A stretch of DNA of 64,000 bases from assembly GCA_023105745.1 (NCBI GenBank), contig JALGQZ010000015.1:5541499-5605498 (forward strand), read 5' to 3'. The notes beneath the pieces were generated by a model. That model was not told where the DNA came from, searched no databases, and saw only the letters and a program-made list of their open reading frames with translations. Position 1 is the first letter of the stretch. The number at the start of each line of letters is the position of its first letter. The translations under genes and the position numbers were made by a program. Below are positions 1 through 12,569 of the stretch, one piece after another. The DNA is from Austropuccinia psidii. Its lineage: Eukaryota > Basidiomycota > Pucciniomycetes > Pucciniales > Sphaerophragmiaceae.

Positions 1-1
1 T

Positions 2-1930
2 TGTATTTCAAGACAAATTAAACCTACTGAGGCTAGATATGGAGCTATCCAAATTGAGTGCCTTTGCCTTGTTTGGGCTTTGGAAAAACTTCATTACTAT
101 CTTGATGGTAGTGTGTTTGAAGTAATTACTGATTGTAATGCAGTAAAATCACTTCTTAACATGAAAACTCCAAACAGACACATGTTAAGATGGCAGATTG
201 CTACACATGAGTATAGAGGCAATATGACCATAGCACATAAAGCTGGAAATATTCATAATAATTCTGATGGCTTAAGTAGATGGGCATTACAAAATACACC
301 TGATAACCCTGCCTATCTTCCTACAAGTGCAGAACCTCAAATTCCAATTGAAGGAATTAATATCACAGATGTTGGAACACAATTCTTTGAAGAAGTTAGA
401 GAAAGCTATAATCAAGATAAGAATTGTCTTATTCTTACTGCTCTACTTGACAAAGATTGCAAAGATGTAGCCTTGGCTAATTCTCTGGATGATATTTGGA
501 AAACATCTTATGATAATGGAAGATTGCATTTATTTGAGGGTATCTTATATCATAGATCTAAACACACATGTGTCATGGTCCTATGTAGTAGAATGTTAAT
601 TAACACCATACTACTAGAATGCCATGATAATATATATTCTGGGAATCTGTCTGAAGACAGAACAATGGAAAGAAAACAGACATGTGCCTGGTGGCCATCT
701 TGGAGAAAAGAGGTCATTGAGTACTGTCACAGTTGTGATAGATTCCAGAAAGCCAATAAAGCTACTAGTAAAAGATTTGGTTTAATTTTCCATATTCAAG
801 AACCAAGTACCCCATGGGAAGTGGTTCACATGGATTGGGTAACTGCCTTACCACCTGGAGGTGATAAAAGCTACAATGAATGTCTTGTTATTGGGGACAG
901 ATATAGCAAAACACCAATCTTTTTACCATGTCATAAACATGACACAGCTATGGATACAGCTCTTTTAATCTGGAATAGAGTAATATCCCATACTTGTCTC
1001 TTTAAAAACATCATTAGTGACAGAGACCCAAAATTTACATCAGCCTTATGGACTAATTTAAATAAGCTTTTGGGCACAAGAGTATCATTCTCAACAGCCT
1101 ACCATCCACAAATAGATGGGCTGGCAGAAAGAATGATTCAAACCCTTGAGGACATGATCAGAAGATTTTGTGCTTATGACCTGTAGTTTAAAGATTCTGA
1201 TGGCTTTACCCATGATTTGTGTACTCTTATACCAGCATTGGAATTAGGCTACAAGCCCTCCATCCATGCTTCAACAGGCAAAACTGCGGCAATGTTAGAA
1301 AAAGGATCAAACCCCAAACTTCCAATTGATGCTTTGAAAAAAGATCTAGTTGATATTCATCCAACTGCTTCAAGCTTTAAGTTATTGATTGATAAAGTAA
1401 GACATCATGCAAATCAAAGCATTAATGATGCCTTTGAATATGCTAAACAGAAATGGGATAAGAGTCATAAAACCCCAGAATTCAAATTAGGGGACTTGAT
1501 ACTAGTTTCAACCTTGAAGTTAAATAATATTAAAGGCCCAAAGAAATTAAAAGATTCCTTTTAAGGACCATTTATTATTAAAGCCCTTCATGGGACAAAT
1601 GCAGTACAAGGAGAACTGACAGGAGGACTGGAAAACAAACATCCAACTTTCCTTGTCAGTCTAGTAAAGCATTACACTTCAAGTGATAATGAATTATTTC
1701 CTTTGAGAAATAAAACACCCTTAGAAGTACCCCCACTGGATCAAAGTGAGAATAAAAAGGTACTTAAAGTCTTGGAAGAAAGAAGACTTAGGGGAAAAAA
1801 TGAAAGAGAATATTTAGTCAGGTATAAAAATGCACAACATGAAGATGAATGGATTTTAGAAAGCAAAATACCTGATTCCCAAAAGTTTCTCAGAAGATTC
1901 AGACATGAGAGAAGACCAATTGCTCAATGA
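2..1930 (+). pseudogene. Element A: gypsy pol 3' part (RNase H, integrase, chromodomain), two in-frame stops
   Basis: This is the 3' part of a Ty3/gypsy polyprotein, open from the window edge in the frame starting at base 2. In order it shows the end of RNase H (an [13 protein letters not shown] block near the start), the integrase zinc-binding region ending in a [15 protein letters not shown] CxxC, the integrase core (a [12 protein letters not shown]sp block, an ISDRDPKF Asp block and a [11 protein letters not shown]lu block), then a C-terminal chromodomain-like segment with YLVRYKN and EDEW. All parts share one frame, interrupted by TAG at 1184-1186 and TAA at 1562-1564, so the copy is not fully translatable. 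It is the same family as the minus-strand outer element at 22267-49159. The upstream reverse transcriptase lies outside the window. Confidence 0.9.
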
Positions 1931-1993
1931 AAAGTTTGAATTGTGTGCTTTACATACTTAGAAAAGTATAAGTAAAGAGTTTGGAAAGTGGAT

Positions 1994-2023
1994 TATACCC
2001 CCCCCAAATAACTTGGGGGTATA
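1994..2023 (+). other. C-run/G-run hairpin between pol stop and PPT
   Basis: TATACCCCC (1994-2002, followed by three more C) pairs with GGGGGTATA (2015-2023) across a short loop. The outer element of the same family has a related CCCCC-AA-GGGGG palindrome at 24232-24243, in the same place between the pol stop and the polypurine tract, which suggests a kept structural element. Its function is not known to me. Confidence 0.55.
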
Positions 2024-2070
2024 CTACAAAAGAAAAATTGTGGTACAATTTTTTTTTTGGTGGTAGGGAA

Positions 2071-4228
2071 TGTGAGCCTGTGAGGTATGTATAACATACC
2101 CATAAGGCCACAAATAGCTTTATACAAAGTTAAACTTGTCTTCAACAGATTTTTAATTGAATTTAAAATAAAAAAAAAATGTAACTTTTTTTTGGATAAA
2201 AAAAGTTATAAATATTATGTAATTTTTGGATATTACACCAAAAATAACCTAGGGCACATCCATAAGGTGTTATACCCAAAAACACTTATTTCTTATGTTA
2301 TTGGAAGATTTAAGAATCTCACAGTACTAATGTAACTTTTTTAACATTTTTTTAAAATTGTTAAATTTAAGCTTAAATAAGCTTAAATTTAAAGTTGCAT
2401 AAAGTTTATGCAAACTTACCAAAATCTTTTGTTAAAATTGAGGTGTTGTGTATATTTACTGAATTGGCTAAGGATTTGCCATACAGAATCTAAATACTGC
2501 TTGAGCTCAATTTAAAAGGGTTTAAAGCCATAGTATGGCTTTAAATAAACAAAAGGGCAAAATCCACGCAGAAAGGTGGGACAAAGGAAAAATACCAAAT
2601 AGAGCTGGGGTACCCAACTTTTTGGATCTGCAAGTATTCAATTAAGGTTGTCCACCTGTATTGGAGGATTTTCAACCTTATTTAAACTTTAAGATTAGAC
2701 TTTGATCCAACATTAAAGTTTAAACTGGTTTTATCCCAATTTAGACAGGAAGTTCAAGCTGCCAAAGGGTAAGTCCCAATATGCAGGCTTGAATTTAAGG
2801 TTTTAAGAACTGTCAAAGCTTAATTAAGCTTAAAACTTTAAGGTTACAAGACTTAAAACCTTATCAAAACTTAAGGTTTAGTGTGTATTGCTATTTTACA
2901 TGGAAAAATAGCAAGACGTCAAAAATTCATTAAAAATCCAATTCTTAATGGATTTGCTTGAAAGTTCACACAACTTCCAATTTAATATTATCTGTATATA
3001 AATTTAATTTTAAGTATATCTTATAAATAAATTTCCTGGGTATTTAGCCTGGAAATTTACTCTTTTAATTAAAGCTCAAAGAAAATTATAATTTCTTTAA
3101 AATTAATTAAAAATTCAGTTGAAGACATTCCTGCTTGAAACTCTATTTTTAAGTTGTTCATGTGATGAACTTTAATATAAATAAGTTTTTCTATATTAAA
3201 AACTTAAAATAGTTAGTTTAAATGAGGATTAAAGCTACATGGAGTCAAGAATAACACTGATAACTTTAAATTGGAATTGAAAATAAGTTACCTTAAGTTA
3301 AGACCTTTATTTTTAAGCATGGTTTTTCAGTTTTGACCTGAGCATGCCCTCTATATTCATTATGAATCATGAGAGCTGCTCTGAAGACATAAAAAGAGTC
3401 TTTTCATCACTGTTTTATTCCATCATTCATTATCAATCCAATCATATTAGAAAGCTAAACAGGTAAAGGTTTATTAAATATAAAATCTTATTATTAAATT
3501 AATTCTTAAGTTATTTTATTCTTTATTAATTAAAATTAAAGAATTGAAATCATTGAATTTATATTATTGTTGTAATCACCAGTAATACATTTTATTATAT
3601 AAAATTATCATCTTGAATGTCTTTTAAAAATGCACAAATTCCTCTTAAAAACTCTTTAATAATAGTTTTTATTAGAAAAAGTTGTTTTATCTTTAAAAAT
3701 ATTGATTTTTGGCATTTTTTTAACTTATAATTCTTATTCCATATAATAAATGTTGTTGTTTGACTTGTTGTATTAAATAAATATTATCAGTGAGTTTTCT
3801 GTAAAGTTCTATATCTTTTTTTTCCAGTATTAGTTTTTTTATATAGAATTTTATTCTATAAGAATTATTTCTGCACAGTGTGTGTTCTAATTTTTTTATA
3901 AATAATTAATATATTATTTATAAGTGGTTAATATTCATACTTTCCACGTGTAATTGTCTCATTAAGAGCTTTACACTTCTTATTGTTATAATTGTCAGTG
4001 ACTATAACAATAATAGAATAATTATAATTTATTATAATTATTATATTTTTTTTACTATTATATTTCATAATAAAAATTATATTTATTTTTCTTTATATAA
4101 TTATTTTTAATAATTCTATTCAATTTTGTGGTTATGATATTTTGTTATATTATATATTTCTGCTGAGGACAGTCATAGTATTCTTGATATTGCTACTATT
4201 ATCAAGAGTTTCATAGACAAACCTTACA
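2071..4228 (+). repeat. Element A 3' LTR (about 2.16 kb)
   Basis: The LTR starts TGTGAGCC directly after a purine tract (TGGTAGGGAA, ending at 2070) and ends ACCTTACA at 4228. Both ends match the family signature TGTGAG...CTTACA seen in the other elements here. From about 2408 onward it is homologous in direct orientation to 20514-22266. The 5' partner LTR is outside the window, so its TSD cannot be checked. No reading frame inside looks protein-coding. Confidence 0.8.
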
Positions 4229-4290
4229 TTAATAGTAATATTATCATCAGCTTCATAGTCAAATATTACAGCCATGGCCAGGACCCCAAA

Positions 4291-4459
4291 TCATCAGGAT
4301 AAGTGTATATAGTAGCTATAAAATGTGAATAATAGCTAGTATTATGACTGTGAAACGTCTAAAACTGATAAATTTAGTAATAAAAAGGCTCACTATTCAC
4401 ATGGTAGCAGTGGGGATGAGTCTATTGAGGACCTTGGTTGCAAAACTCTATTATCTATG
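4291..4459 (+). repeat. Degenerate LTR of the TGTCAG family, left part
   Basis: From CATCAGGATAAG this segment follows, with many differences, the first part of the solo LTR at 5879-7300, including the AAAGGGCTTTACTATT-like and TGGTGGTGAGG-like blocks. It is cut at 4459 by a solo LTR and resumes at 7778. The 62 bases before it (4229-4290) have no assignment. Confidence 0.5.
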
Positions 4460-7400
4460 TGTAAGATGTGTCTATGAAAATTTTGATAATATTACTTTTA
4501 ATAAACAGTACAACCACTGTTCTTATGAAGTATAATAATAAAAATTACTATAAACACAATTGAATTATCAATTAATTAATTATTTCTTTTACTTGTTATA
4601 CACTACTAGTGATTATAACAGTAAGCAGTAATTGTCTACTAGAATCAATTACAAGAAGTATTTAATAATAAAACTTCTTTATTAAAATAATAAAATTATT
4701 TCAACATATAATTATCTTTGGCAAGAATAATTATAAATATAATTCTTCAAGAAAAACATTACTAGAGAAAAACTTCAAGAATTAAGATAAATCACTCACT
4801 AATACTCTAAAGAACTTATTAAAGATAATATCAGAGAAATTTGATGGATAATTGTGAATTTATAGCAGTATTACAACAATATATAGTTGTTTTCTATCAT
4901 TTCATGTCTTTCTTATTGATTCTGAATTAATAAAAGACTTAAGAAAAGTTTTAACTAATACTTACTTGTTGGTAATAAAGGTATAGTTGAATAATGTGAT
5001 TATTTGCAAAAAACATCAAGAGGAGGCCTCTTTTAAGTCAACAACAGCTCAAAGAGGTGTGCCATGGAGCAAAGAAAAAATCCAGTGAGTGAGAAAACAA
5101 TAACCCTTTTTGGATTATCGATTGCATTATCTGTTGTCACATAAGATTATCATAATTACTTAATTGAAGCTTTTACGTGACTACCAACCCATTCGTGGTT
5201 AAGAATAAAAGGAGTAACAACTGTAAATCTTCTTCTATTCCAAAATAGCCATTGATGTCTCTAATTTATCAATTTTATTGGAAATTCCATCACAGAGTGT
5301 ATTTTCTGTGAATTTTTAAAGATTCAATATTTCACGTGGAATCATCAAAAATGGACTGTAGGTAAAACTTTGAATTTTACTTATAAAAGTATAATTATTT
5401 GTGGTTTTTATATAAGCTATGAATTTCCTAATTGGTCCTGAAAGCTTCAGAAGAATTGATTGAGAATTGTCTTTTTAATGAATTTTTGAAGTTTTTACCT
5501 CATTTCTACATATAATTGCAAATAGCACTATATGCCTGGTTGCCATGAGGCCAATCGATGGATACTAGTCCAAAAAGCGATTAAATTACTCCTTGAGGGT
5601 TCTTTAATGGAAAATAATTAAGAATTGACATGGTTACAGGACTATAAGTTTCTCTTTACTTCCTTGGCATGTCAAAATAGCAGCTTATTGGCTATTTTCT
5701 TATGATATAATGAAGTTTTGACTTGGTAACCAAGGTCCCAAAAGGTTTTAGCTTACTAATTAGGCCAGGATCAGCCATGGATCCAAGTATTGGAGCTGTC
5801 CATGCGGCAGAGGCCTCAGAAGTTGGGTACCCTGGCTCTCTTTGATGTCTTTTGTCCCCCTTGACTATTCTTTATGTCTGTCAGGATATGTCTATGTAGA
5901 AGCAGTAATGAGGCTAGTTACAACTTTAACTTTGAATGTGAAACGGAAATAAAGTGATAATATAAAAGAATTTATTGATAATAATAGTATACAGGTGAAA
6001 TAAAAGGGCTTTACTATTTTGCAATAGTGGTGGTGAGGGCTGTTGAAAGCCCTGGGTGCAGCTTTACCTGTTGGATTACAATAACAAAGACTACAATACT
6101 TCTAATTCGAGAGTATACCTGATCATTGTCCAAGATTATAACTGTTTATGAAAGTTTTACTACGTAGGAATTCAAGAGCAGGATGAGGAAAGCATTTCTG
6201 GCTGTGAAAAGCCCCCTTTTTATCCTGAAATGGGGTGGAAAGGGTGCTAGACCTTTCCACATAGAGAGAGTGAAGATTTTTTCACCCTCTGAGCAGGGCT
6301 TGTGGTTTGAAAAGACCTGTATTAGCCTTTATTGCGCTCAGATGTGGTTTTGAAACCACATCTGGGCAGTTTTCACCAATACAGGGTGAAAACTTTCATC
6401 TGGGGACCTCACAGCCTGATTCTGACATGTATGATGCATAGAATGCTGTACAGAAACTGTATGGGACCCCAGTATTGACTGAAATATGAGGTATTGGAGT
6501 AAAAACAAGCTTCTTTGTCTATTTGACACCTCATATTCATGATTAGGGACATTATCCCATGGTGAGGCTGTATATGACAGCAAGTGGGAATCTGACCTTA
6601 AAACAGCCATAACTTTGTCAATTCTTGAGATATCAACCTCAAACCTGGTTCAGTGTGTATCCCTGTATGTTCTCTACACAATGATACCTCATCTGATATG
6701 GGTATCATTAAGTATGGCAAAAGTATCCCATGCACAAGACTTTTGTACATTTGCGTGGTATAGGCAAAACACTGTATTGAGGTATTTGCCCCATAACCTT
6801 TGTTCTAGTTGAGCTATGGGGAAATGGATGACACCATCAGATAGCCCTGATCTTGCTCTTTCCAAAAAGACCCCACCTTAGGTATCTCGCGCTAAAACTG
6901 CAAATGTTAGATGAGAGGTGAATGTTTTGTTCACCCTTATCTGGCCTGAATTTGGCCATAACTCAAGTAATACTGGTGCTAGCTCAGTTTGGCTAGTACC
7001 ATTGGATAACCCTGGCTTAGAGCTTCAATTTGAGTACCAATTTGATGGGGTTAAGCCTCTCCTTCTTGATTTTAGATGAGAGGTGCAAATTAAGGTTTAT
7101 GCTCAGCAATAACTTTGTTATTCTTTGTCCTATGGTGATGGGACTTATATTTTCAGAAAGGGGTGAGTTCCCTCTTTTGTTTGATACCTTTTGAGCTTAT
7201 TGGGCTCAGCTCAATTTTTTGGTGGTATCTTGGCTATACCATTGGTTTATGGTATTTTGGCTGTCATGCTTGTGCTCTGGTTTTGAGTCACAGGCTGAAA
7301 ACGTCAAAATAGCAATTCAGGCTTAAACTGAGCTATCCACTATAGATGTACCAAATGTTTATGTAGGAATACCAAAATACTAAGTGCCAGAAACATGAAT

Positions 7401-7772
7401 AACACTATTCTTAGTGTATATGTAAAGTGGGATTTCTCATATTCCCATTATTTTGGCATTAAATTGAGAAAAACAAAAGTTTTCATGGATCTTCTATGTG
7501 GTATAGAAGTATTTTCCCTATTACCACCTCAAAGAGTTGATTGAAGCTTATTCACTCTATGTTGCTACCCTGGGTGAAATCTTGTGTAGAATCCAACTCT
7601 GGCCTTAAATCCATGGATTTATTTATTACAAAAAAGGTTAGCCATCTTTTGTGAAATCAAAAATGATGAATTTTGAATATATGCATGACTTACGGGTTAT
7701 GCATAATTCAGAATGTATTTTCAAGATAATTATGGCCTATTTCCGTATTTAAAATATACCTCAACGCTCACA
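4460..7772 (-). mobile_element. Solo LTR, element A/outer family, itself interrupted
   Basis: On the plus strand it begins TGTAAGATGTG (4460) and ends CGCTCACA (7772), so the LTR reads TGTGAG...CTTACA on the minus strand. It is flanked by the 5-bp duplication CTATG (4455-4459 and 7773-7777), with no coding sequence between the ends. That is the mark of a solo LTR left by recombination between two LTRs. After removing the nested LTR at 5879-7300 plus one 5-bp TSD it is about 1.89 kb, close to the 1.90-kb LTR at 22267-24168, to which it aligns directly. Confidence 0.85.
5879..7300 (+). mobile_element. Solo LTR of a second family (TGTCAG...CTGA[C/A]A) nested in another LTR
   Basis: It starts TGTCAGGATATG and ends CAGGCTGAAA, where CTGACA is expected. 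Flanks are ATGTC (5874-5878) and ACGTC (7301-7305), a 5-bp target duplication with one C-to-T difference. The uninterrupted site survives in the paralogous LTR at 23699-23703 (ACGTC), where the two flanks are contiguous. A second copy in the opposite orientation lies at 58926-60363. Internal hairpins include CAGATGTGGTTT/AAACCACATCTG (6339-6364). Orientation is arbitrary because no full-length member is present here. Confidence 0.88.
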
Positions 7773-7777
7773 CTATG

Positions 7778-8340
7778 ACTATAAAGAAGTATTGTAATTA
7801 TACTTTAATTATACCTGATACTCTAAGGATGGTATGGGTGGATAACATTCTTGTCACATAAGAATATTAATAATAAGATAAGATGATGTTTTTCATAAAT
7901 AAAAGTCCCTCTTTTATACCTTTTGGGGACTTTGGAGGGCTAGCAACCTCTTAAAACGTCTTCAGAGTGCAAGCATTGACTTGGTATGCTGAAGTATGGT
8001 TCTATACCATCAATTATGATGTCAGAAGAGTAAGAATTGAGGTTGCGAGACCACAAATTATAATTATTGATCAAAACAGGGTGAAAAACCCTTTAAGAGG
8101 GCACATCAGCACAACTTACCATGAGAAAATTGGCTTTACCTGATAGAAGGTGTTTCATTTGGAATTTGAAATTGGAGATAAACTGGAGGCAGGTTGAACA
8201 TAAATTAAAAGTTCAATTTAGAAATAGAAGTTTCTGGAAGGAATGTAAGCCACAAATTATGAATTCAGTTTAATCAATATCAGTGTTTGGTCCGGGTTGT
8301 CAAAGCTCAGAATGAAACAATAGATTATGAACATACTTAT
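7778..8340 (+). repeat. Degenerate LTR of the TGTCAG family, right part
   Basis: This continues the segment at 4291-4459 after the solo LTR insertion. Blocks resembling 6085-6250 of the intact copy are recognisable: an ACTAxAAxxAGTATT stretch, TATACCTGAT, and AAAAGTCCCTCTTTTAT followed by GGGCTAGCAACCTCTT. The right end is not clear. The last bases before 8434 have no assignment. Confidence 0.45.
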
Positions 8341-8433
8341 CTTGATTTTCCCTTTGTTCTAGTCTCATTTGTTATTTTTTATCATTTAATTTGCAAAAAT
8401 TTTAACCTTTGGGGTATTTCTTATGTAATTTTA

Positions 8434-10255
8434 TGTAAGGTGTGGATATGAAACTTTGATAAAATATCATGTACTTTTCCTGTCCTCAAAATTTGTATAA
8501 GGTAAAATTAGTTAAAATAGTAAGAAAGAGTATTTTTAAAGAGAAAACATGCCAATTTTACTGTTTTTACTTTTGGAAGTATAAAACAATCATATAAGAA
8601 AAATTCATTGTTTTACCAACAATAAAGATTTATCCAAAAATACTCTACAAGAGATATTTAAGGCTACAAAAGAAATTTCTTCAAGAGCAATTTCAATTGG
8701 AATTAATTGAGAAAAGAACTGAAAGCAATTAATTAAAGAAAAAAGTCTTTGAAAAGATATTTAAAGAGAAAACACACCCAAAAATGACCAGAGTGAATTT
8801 GGAAACAAAGTGACAAAGTTCACAGTGATGAAATATGCTTTAATTCACTTTTGGGGTGGCTCAGGGGTAAAAATGATTACAAGAGTTACAAACAATGATT
8901 ATAATGATTTTTTCACGTGGTTAAAAGGTTCAAAATGTTTAAAAAAGGTGGTGGGAATCTTTTATTGATTGTTTTAACAGTGTTGAAACTAATTAAAAAA
9001 GAAAAAGATTCTAACATGAAGAAAAAAGTGGGGCAAAGAAGAAATTCTTTTATAGCCATCAATTTTCTTACTCCAAAAGTAAACTTTACTCTTGTCAGTC
9101 GTGAAAAACAGTCTGACAACAGAAAGGCCAATTATGGCATCATTGAACCCTGGTTTAGACCAAAAAAGGGCTGGTTTAAGCCATTTTTTGCTATTTTTAG
9201 CCATTTTAGACCCTTAAATCAGCCATTACTATAGCAATACCTGGTATAGAGCCTTAAAAACACGTCAGAATGTGTGCATGAGGCGTAGAAATTGGTTAAA
9301 ACTGTTCTTCCTAACATTTTTTTAACTTAAGGGTAGTTTTACCCTCTTGGCAGCAGTCAAAACTACCCTGGTTGGTATCAAAACCTCATCATCAATTGAG
9401 TCACAGACCCTGTGACTCAATTCCAGGCCAAAATTAATGAAATTTTGCATGGATTTTGACATCCCACGCCAGTCATTAAGGATTTTGGGGGTTTAGCTCC
9501 CCCTTAGAGCTAGAGCATCTTTTCCCCCCCAGAATTAATCTTTCCAATTTATTTTTTCTTTAATTCCTCATCATGTAATACAATTATAATTTACATATGT
9601 AATTCAATTGAGTTTTTCATTACACATCTGTAGTAATTGATACCTCATATGTAAATTAAAGTTCACTTATGTAATACACGCGCACATTTTGACATTTCAA
9701 TTAAAAATACTTCCATTCCTCATAGCTTCTAAACTAAACACAACACCTCAGTTTTAACACAAAAATTAATGGTTAACACCATGTGTGGTGTGAATTAAAT
9801 TAAGGTTTTGAGGATTTTCATAATTTTTACAAAAAATACTAAAAATTAATTTAAGCTCATTTAGAGTTGAGTTACAGAAATTTCATCCAGAAGTGACCCC
9901 ACTTTATTTTTTGTGAGGAATCCAATGGTGTGATAATTTCTTTATGTTTATTTATATGATAAAAATTTATAATATATCTTATATAAATTTTTACCAAAAT
10001 TATTTTACTTTAATAAATCTTATTAAAAGTTCATTTTTACTTAATTTTTACAAGTAAAAATGTATTTTCATAATTTTAAATTTTATTGTAATTTTATTTT
10101 TGAATTATAATTAAATTTTGATTTTTAAATATAAATTTGTATTTACATTTCAATTTTTATTTTTATAATATAAATAAATTTATTTTATTTATATTTGTAT
10201 CTTAATTCATCATTTGTGGTCTTTTGGGTACATGAAAATACCTCTAAGGCTCACA
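8434..10255 (-). mobile_element. Solo LTR of the element B family
   Basis: It begins TGTAAGGTGTGG and ends AAGGCTCACA on the plus strand, so the LTR is in minus orientation. It is bracketed by TTTTA on both sides (8429-8433 and 10256-10260), a perfect 5-bp target duplication. Its 1822 bp match the 1829-bp 5' LTR of element B closely in length and along their whole extent. Short open frames inside (for example near 8917-9234) recur in other LTR copies only as broken frames and are not taken as genes. Confidence 0.92.
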
Positions 10256-10260
10256 TTTTA

Positions 10261-12564
10261 CATATATTATACAGCTTCAATATCAACTGACTATCAAGAT
10301 CACTTATGGGAACCCATATAAGAGTAATATTGGAATTGGAAACCTTTGATTTCAAATGAAATTTCTCATTAATGATAAAATGGCTTAGAGAATTTCTGAA
10401 AGATACATAGCTATAGCCTACAATTAAAATTCTTGCTCTTATGAAGTATTTATTTTGTGAGGAATTATATGCCTTACTTTTGCTTTATTTTTTTGAGTTG
10501 GTTTCTGATTAAAATGAAGTAAATCTGTAAATATTTATGGGAAAGTGTAACTTACAGGAGAGTCCCACAAAAATTTATTATGTATTGAAACAATATGACC
10601 CCTATTTCAGCACATTAACTAATTTGGAGGAGGCTTTTACACTTATAATTAGATAATTCAAATATTGAAATGGAAATATGAGGTTTACTCTTACAATAGG
10701 AAACCTTTTCATTATGAAGTTCCATGATGTAAGCTAAAGATTTTTGTGATATTCATATAAAAACATGAATTAACAATAGAATTTTCAATAAAAACATATC
10801 AAAAACATAACATTATCGAATTTTTTGGGGAAGTCAATGTTTCTCTTTCTTGATTCCAATTTAGCTCCACTTTTCACATTATTGTGATTAAACTACCTAC
10901 TCCGATTTAACCATGTTGATCTAGTGGATTCCTTGAATATGTGAAGCAAGATCATTAAAGCTCTTATTTCAAGTAAAGCAGCATAGGAGATATATCAAGA
11001 TATATAATGAAGATGAAATAATGCAAACCTTTGTGTGAAATTTCTGGAAAGGTAATGTTCATATATAAATGTGGCTAGCTATTATTTTCAACAATTGTCT
11101 AATTATTTCAAAACATTTTATTAAGTTATCTTTCAATTTATATCATTTATTTGTTTATTTTTTCTGTATTCTATGAAATTTTTACATTTTAGCTTTAGAC
11201 TTCTTACTCTTCAATGTAATTTTTGATTTTTGGGATATATTGAAAGCTCTCTGTGCACTAAAAAAATCAAAGATTGTATCAGTACTTTCTGAACTGATAA
11301 TATTAATTATCTCAAATGTTTTTCTGACTTTATCATTAATACAAAATAAGAAAATGAGATTTTAAAAACCATTCAGAATATAATTTTCTAGTTTCTCTAC
11401 ATTAAATTTTCTCAATAGCTGTAGGGGACTGTTTTACAAGCTCTTATCAAGACTTTGATTTCAGATCAATTAAAAACACAACATTCCTTCAAAATAATTA
11501 TAAACTGCATATCTATAAGTGAATTGAACGATTAACTGAGTTTTTTTTGAAATAATGGGAAGATGATAACAAGAAAAATAAACTTGTATAAATAGGTTCT
11601 TTCAACAACTCTGTTTCTCATAATTTATTTATGAAGATTTTGATAGTTTTGAGATGTTTAAGTTAGTTTGATATATCTATTCAGCCTAGAAAAATAATAA
11701 ATGTTTAATGATCAGTGGTCGCTAAAGCTTAGTTGAAAATGCTATATATGAAGTTCTTTCAAATTGTTTTGCTAGAGAATAGGAGACTATCTCTTTTGTG
11801 TTTTGTATTGTTTTTTTATCCAATATTTAAAGTATTTGTTCAAGTAGAATTTTAAAGAGGGAAGCCACAGACATAAGCTGGAAAATTTTGGGAAGTAATA
11901 TTTAAATAGCACAAATATCACTCCAGAGCCGTGTCCAATTAAAATCAAAAGATTGTCTGAGTCATGTTTCAAGTATTCACTTTTGATTATCAAATTGTTC
12001 CCAAGGGATTGCATTACTTTATAATACTTTTTGGGTATATTTGTGGAAAGTGTTTTTTAAGAGATTTTTAATACCACAGAGATATTTATTTTGAAAAGAA
12101 ATGGATCAATTATGTAAGCAAATAATCAATAATCTTCTTTGATGCATGGGAATATTATGAAAGTTTTCAAAAAAAAATAATTTGAGAATTAAAAAAACTT
12201 CTTTTGGATGTTTCAAAATAAGAAAGTTTTTTAATTACAATATTGAAAGTATTTGGGCAATATTAAATGGAAATAAAGATTTTTGAGACTTTTTTTATGG
12301 AATCTTCTTCTGTATGGAGAGATACTACTTAAATTCTAAGTTAAATAATCCTTCTTTCTCTGAATAAAGAGACATACTTTAATATTAAATTTGTTTTATG
12401 GAAATTTCTATTGAGCTCATATACTCCTATTGGTTTTTCCTACATTTTTTTTGTAACATATATATCCTTTAATTTTAATGTTTGATATGCAAATAGAAAA
12501 ACAAAAACTGCCAAAAAAATCTCAAGAATCTGTTTGAAAAAAGATTTTGATTAAAATTATGGAT
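10261..12564. other. AT-rich intergenic DNA, no feature recognised
   Basis: About 2.3 kb of AT-rich sequence with only short frames (the longest, 75 codons on the minus strand near 11787-12014, has no recognisable motif). No LTR ends, structural RNA or strong repeat was found by eye. Confidence 0.5.
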
Positions 12565-12569
12565 CTCAT

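Noticed and set aside
6200..6620. Minus-strand 90-codon frame in the TGTCAG LTR with a similar plus-strand frame at 59713-59904
   Set aside because: Both derive from the same LTR stretch and keep some residues only because the LTR copies are similar; no start context, splice signal or motif, and the frame is short.
8917..9234. 105-codon open frame with a lysine-rich N-terminus, and similar frames near 26889 and 35394
   Set aside because: They lie inside LTRs of the B family and are not kept with equal length or frame between copies; they look like chance frames in an LTR.
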